Below the pieces are notes generated by a model, which saw only the letters and a program-made list of their open reading frames with translations, did no database searches and was not told where the DNA came from. The position numbers and the translations under genes are program-made. 9,764 nt of DNA from CAZUHK01 sp964620345. Its GTDB lineage: Bacteria; Planctomycetota; Phycisphaerae; Phycisphaerales; Zrk34. Location of the stretch: contig CAZUHK010000128.1 in the NCBI GenBank assembly GCA_964620345.1, positions 1 to 9,764 of the forward strand. Reading direction: 5' to 3'. This document shows, one piece after another, positions 6,883 to 9,764 of the stretch (positions are counted from its first letter, which is position 1; every line of letters starts with the position of its first letter).

Positions 6883-6911
6883 ATTATGCCCGCGTGACCC
6901 CCGCGGGACAA
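6883..6911 (-). promoter_or_regulatory. Predicted sigma70-like promoter of the pilB-pilT unit
   Basis: On the minus strand TTGTCC (6911-6906) and CATAAT (6888-6883) are 17 bases apart, the ideal spacing. The -35 box matches four and the -10 box five of six consensus positions. The -10 hexamer is identical to that proposed for gspE. The transcript would begin near 6876, about 70 bases before the pilB start. The same AT-rich patch could also serve the divergent TPR gene, but I see no well-spaced promoter in that direction. Confidence 0.55.
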
Positions 6912-6952
6912 CTTCGACAAGCGGCCCACAGCGCCGACCCCAACGGCGCGGC

Positions 6953-7693
6953 TTGGACCCGGCTTACGAAGCACAGCAACTGGCCTACAACGCAATGGAA
7001 GCGGCCGAGTCTGGCGACGTGGAGCGAGCGATCGCCGGGGCCCAGCAGGCGTTAGACCTCGACCCCGACTGTGTGGATGCGCTGATGCTGTTGTCGCAAG
7101 CGGCGAGCGAATCGCAGGCCGAGCTCATCGACAACATGCGACGGACGGTCGAAGCCGGGGAGCGTGCCTTGGGCGAGGAGTTCTTCGAGGAGAACGCCGG
7201 TTACTTCTGGGGCATTCTCGAAACGCGGCCCTACATGCGGGCGCGATCGCATCTGGCGGAGTGTCTGGCCGAGGCCGGACGACGCGACGAAGCGATCGAT
7301 CAATACGAAGCACTGCTGCGGTTGAACCCCAACGACAATCAGGGGCTGCGATATTGCCTGATGGGGCTGCACCTCCAGGCAGGTCGCCTTGATGGCGCAG
7401 CCGCACTGTTCGAGCAGTTTGAAGACGAACCCAGCGCCCTGTTCACCTGGGCGCGCGTGCTGGAGCGTTTTACGGCGGATGATCAGACGGGGGCGACGGC
7501 GGCGCGTGAAGAAGCGCGTCAGGCCAACCCGCACGTCGAGCCGCTGCTGACAGGCAAGAAACGCATGCCTCGCGACATGCCTGAGTTCTACGGCATTGGC
7601 GATGAGAACGAGGCGGTTGTCTGTGTCCAAGCGATCGGCGCCGCCTGGAAGCGCGCCGATGGCGCACTGGCGTGGTTGCAGAAGCAAGCGTGA
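6953..7693 (+). CDS. Small tetratricopeptide-repeat (TPR) protein
   Basis: From the proposed TTG start the product is 246 residues, with no signal peptide or membrane segment visible, so probably cytoplasmic. Two clear TPRs are seen: about 7-40 (AYNAMEAAESGDVERAIAGA.. ending LDLDPD) and about 96-129 (LAECLAEAGRRDEAIDQYEALLRLNPND). The C-terminal part (about 192-242) is NPHVEPLLTGKKRMP..MPEFYGIGDENEAVV..., ending DGALAWL. I recall this layout from uncharacterised bacterial TPR proteins distantly like the eukaryotic ST7 family; this is from memory and the function is unknown. The start is uncertain: the frame is open from a GTG at 6857, but residues before 6953 are Arg/Pro-rich and not family-like, and they would overlap the divergent promoter. 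TTG at 6953 has no strong ribosome site. The gene diverges from pilB and converges on metX-metW 43 bp away, with no strong terminator between. A link to the filament genes is not supported. Confidence 0.8.
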   Translation: MDPAYEAQQLAYNAMEAAESGDVERAIAGAQQALDLDPDCVDALMLLSQAASESQAELIDNMRRTVEAGERALGEEFFEENAGYFWGILETRPYMRARSHLAECLAEAGRRDEAIDQYEALLRLNPNDNQGLRYCLMGLHLQAGRLDGAAALFEQFEDEPSALFTWARVLERFTADDQTGATAAREEARQANPHVEPLLTGKKRMPRDMPEFYGIGDENEAVVCVQAIGAAWKRADGALAWLQKQA

Positions 7694-7736
7694 TTGAAGA
7701 CCCAATCGCAGGGGGGCGGGGCTTGCGCCGCGGTGC

Positions 7737-9560
7737 TCAGGTCGGCCGGCGTTGGGCCTGGTCCCCGCTGACCATGTAAATCGCATCCGTCGCCCGCAGG
7801 TTGGGCAGCAGGTGGATTTCGGTCGCCTTGGCGTAGTCCATGGCGATGCGTTGCTCGATCCGCACGCCGGCCTCGCCGCACCAGGCCTCGAAATCCTGCA
7901 TCGACAGGTAGTGCAGGTTGGGCGTGTCGCCCCAGTTGAACGGCAGGTTCCGCGTCTTGGGCACCCGCCCGCGCCAGGCGATCTGGTGGCGGTTCTGCCA
8001 GTAGCCGAAGTTCGGGAACGTCACCACGCCCCGCCGACCCACCCGCAGCATCTCCTCCAGCACCACCGTCGGGTGGCGGACCACCTGCAGCGTCCGGCTG
8101 AGCAACACGAAATCGAACGACTTGTCGGCGAACATCGTCATCGGCTCGTCGAGGTCGGCGTGGATGGCGTCCACGCCCTGCTCGATCGCCTCGACCACCC
8201 GCATCACCTCGATGTCCACGCCCTGCACCGCCGGGCAGCCGCGGGCACGCAGGTGGGCGATGTACGTCCCATCGCCGCAGCCCAGGTCGAGCACCGATGC
8301 GCCCGCGGGGATCAGCGTGTCGATCCGCTCCAGGTCGAGCCGGCGCACCTCGTCGTCGCTGCCGCGGCCCGGCGGGGGTGGATCGGCGACCGGGCTCTCG
8401 CCCGACCGCTCGCACATCAGCCGCGCCAGGAACCCGGCGATGGCGCGCCGCTGCGGCTCGCTGGGCAGCAGGAACGCATCGTGCCCGTAGTTGGAAGGGA
8501 TGTTCATATAGCTGACCGTGTGCCCGTTGCGGATCAGCGACGCGACGATCTGCCGGCTCTCCGCGGGCGTGAACAACCAGTCGTCGGCGAAGCTGATGAC
8601 CAGAAACTTCGCCGCGGTCGGTGCCAGCGCCGCGTCCAGCCCGCCGCGCTTCGCACCCAGCTCGAACAGATCCATCGCGCGCGTGAGATACAGGTAGCTG
8701 TTCGCGTCGAACTGATCGACGAACTGCCCGCCCTTGTAATCAAGGTACGTCTCGATGCTGAACTGGCTGGACAGATCGTACTTGACCTCGCCGCCGTGGC
8801 GGAGGGTGCGGCCGAACTTCTCACGCATCTTCTCGTCGGACAAAAAAGTGATGTGCCCGAGCATGCGTGCGATCGCCAGGCCGCGCCGGGGCGCGGTGCC
8901 GTGATCGTAGTACCGGCCGTCGTGGTAGCTGATGTCCGAACGGATGGCGTTGCGGCCGACCGAGTCGAACGCCAGCGCCTGCGGGCCCAGCGACGGCGTG
9001 GTGGCGACGGGGATCGCGCCGAACAGCCGGCCGGGGTGCCGCGCCGCCCACTCGAGCACCTGCATCCCGCCCATCGACCCGCCGATCACGCACAGCAATT
9101 GCTCGATCTGCAGGTGATCGAGCAGCCGGCGTTGAACCTCGACCATGTCGCCGATGGTGATGATGGGAAACGACGGGCCCCACGGCCGGCCGGTCTCGGG
9201 GTTGATCGACGCCGGGCCCGTCGTGCCCTTGCACCCGCCCAGCAGGTTCGCGCAGATGACGAAGTAGCGGTCGGTATCCACCGCCTTGCCCGGGCCGACG
9301 TACAAATCCCACCAGCCGGGCTTGGTCCGCTCGTCCTCGGGATCTTCGCCGGCGTGGTAGCCGGCCACGTGGGCGTCGCCGGTCCACGCGTGGCAGATGA
9401 GGATCGCATTGGACTTGTTCGCGTTCAGCTCGCCGTAGGTCTCGTATGCCACGTCGACAAACGGCAGCGACTTGCCGCTTTCCAGTTCCAACGGCTGGCT
9501 GAAGCGGACATGCTGCGTCTGCGTGAACAACGGCGCGCGTCTCGGGGCAGCTTGAACCAT
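7737..9560 (-). CDS. metXW: Fused homoserine O-acyltransferase (MetX) and MetW in one polypeptide
   Basis: This 607-residue protein joins two enzymes of methionine synthesis that are usually encoded by neighbouring genes. Residues about 8-383 are an alpha/beta-hydrolase MetX, which transfers an acyl group (acetyl, or succinyl in some members) from CoA to the homoserine hydroxyl. The nucleophile elbow is GGSMGGMQ (Ser162), the acid lies in FADDWLFTP (probably Asp327) and the base is His360 in NYGHDAFL. A proline-rich linker (about 386-403, VADPPPPGRG) leads to MetW at about 404-607, with the SAM-type loop VLDLGCGDG (423-431), GDLDE-like HADLDE (467-472), LRVGRRGVVTFPNFG and a DTPNLH motif (545-550). 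Both halves look complete and no key residue is missing. The frame opens at GTG 9608, but ATG 9560 is preferred: it starts just before the conserved region and the earlier stretch is low-complexity. Acyl donor preference cannot be read reliably from the sequence. Confidence 0.93.
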   Translation of the reverse strand: MVQAAPRRAPLFTQTQHVRFSQPLELESGKSLPFVDVAYETYGELNANKSNAILICHAWTGDAHVAGYHAGEDPEDERTKPGWWDLYVGPGKAVDTDRYFVICANLLGGCKGTTGPASINPETGRPWGPSFPIITIGDMVEVQRRLLDHLQIEQLLCVIGGSMGGMQVLEWAARHPGRLFGAIPVATTPSLGPQALAFDSVGRNAIRSDISYHDGRYYDHGTAPRRGLAIARMLGHITFLSDEKMREKFGRTLRHGGEVKYDLSSQFSIETYLDYKGGQFVDQFDANSYLYLTRAMDLFELGAKRGGLDAALAPTAAKFLVISFADDWLFTPAESRQIVASLIRNGHTVSYMNIPSNYGHDAFLLPSEPQRRAIAGFLARLMCERSGESPVADPPPPGRGSDDEVRRLDLERIDTLIPAGASVLDLGCGDGTYIAHLRARGCPAVQGVDIEVMRVVEAIEQGVDAIHADLDEPMTMFADKSFDFVLLSRTLQVVRHPTVVLEEMLRVGRRGVVTFPNFGYWQNRHQIAWRGRVPKTRNLPFNWGDTPNLHYLSMQDFEAWCGEAGVRIEQRIAMDYAKATEIHLLPNLRATDAIYMVSGDQAQRRPT

Positions 9561-9580
9561 CGGTCTATCGTCACCACCAC

Positions 9581-9617
9581 GCGGCGGCTTGGCAAGCCCC
9601 GTGCCCACCGCCGCCGC
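9581..9617. other. Inverted repeat upstream of the metX-metW start
   Basis: gcggcggc (9581-9588) is complementary to gccgccgc (9610-9617), with a 21-base loop. A competing 5-bp hairpin (ggctt 9586-9590 with aagcc 9594-9598) overlaps it, so the two could be alternative folds. It lies 20 bases before the preferred ATG in the presumed leader. It has none of the conserved features of a SAM riboswitch that I can recognise, and GC-rich triplet runs pair by chance easily. Confidence 0.35.
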
Positions 9618-9713
9618 TTAGCCCGCATTGTTCACCGTTGGATTGAAAAAGCGGCCTTCGTGTGTTCTCACCTGTCGATCAACCGCCAGTTGGAACGGCA
9701 CCGAGGCCGGGCG

Positions 9714-9764
9714 ATGTCCGAAGCCATCGCCAAGCCGCACCGCTGGCAGGCCCAACTCGAATCC
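9714..9764 (+). CDS. Possible start of a recombinase-associated helix-turn-helix protein (runs off the right edge)
   Basis: An ATG at 9714 has GAGG seven bases upstream and opens MSEAIAKPHRWQAQLES, unbroken to the end of the window. The AIAKPHRW..LES pattern resembles the opening of small DNA-binding proteins that I recall beside serine recombinase genes (AIARAHRW..MLESG..ATI.E.A). That is recollection, not a search, and only 17 codons are visible. It would be transcribed divergently from metX-metW across a 153-bp gap in which I see no clear promoter. The same frame is open upstream, so the true start could be earlier, or the match could be chance. Confidence 0.3.
   Translation, partial: MSEAIAKPHRWQAQLES

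Noticed and set aside
6807..6995. N-terminal extension of the second PilB/GspE to position 6995
   Set aside because: The added 63 residues are Arg/Gly/Ala-rich and not family-like, they span the predicted promoter, and the internal ATG at 6806 has a Shine-Dalgarno sequence.
5892..7055. 387-codon plus-strand open frame overlapping pilB and the TPR gene
   Set aside because: It runs antisense through the pilB N-terminal half and out of frame into the TPR gene, without motifs or a ribosome site.
7694..7736. Possible bidirectional terminator between the TPR gene and metX-metW
   Set aside because: Only a 5-bp gattg/caatc stem is present, with no T-run on either strand, which is too weak to call.
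9561..9608. GTG start at 9608 for metX-metW
   Set aside because: The extra 16 residues are low-complexity and have no ribosome site; ATG 9560 sits directly before the conserved MetX start. This is not fully excluded.
9561..9713. SAM riboswitch or other methionine-responsive leader upstream of metX-metW
   Set aside because: I see no SAM-riboswitch core or helix layout, only GC-rich inverted repeats.

Overview
This GC-rich window carries six substantial genes and two edge fragments. It most likely comes from a Planctomycetota chromosome, perhaps the Phycisphaerae. That placement is inferred from base composition, the prepilin style, scattered small type IV pilus/type II secretion (T4P/T2SS) operons and a fused metX-metW gene; no marker gene is present to prove it.

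Positions 1-6806 are all minus strand and encode core parts of a type IV filament machine in two transcription units. The upstream unit (reading leftwards) is a PilB/GspE-type assembly ATPase (6806-5055) followed 48 bp later by a PilT retraction ATPase (5006-3870). A 401-bp gap follows, holding a good sigma70-like promoter, a dyad just upstream of it and a long, potentially folded leader. The second unit is another PilB/GspE-type ATPase (3468-1678, GTG start), the PilC/GspF inner-membrane platform (1615-326) and a class III-signal prepilin (272 to beyond position 1). Both ATPases begin with MshEN-like domains, the fold known to bind cyclic di-GMP in related ATPases, so filament assembly may be tied to that messenger.

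Positions 6953-7693 (+) encode a small TPR protein transcribed divergently from the filament genes. It converges on the gene at 9560-7737 (-), a single polypeptide joining homoserine O-acyltransferase (MetX) to the methyltransferase-like partner MetW. At the right edge a plus-strand start at 9714 opens what may be a helix-turn-helix protein of a kind I recall beside serine recombinases; only 17 codons are visible.

Points most worth a second look: the MetX-MetW fusion; a heptanucleotide tandem repeat inside the prepilin leader whose copy number would set the reading frame; the complementary divergence of the MshEN motifs in the two ATPases; and the structured leader of the gspE-gspF-prepilin operon. 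I found no RNA genes, CRISPR arrays, insertion sequences or convincing intrinsic terminators.
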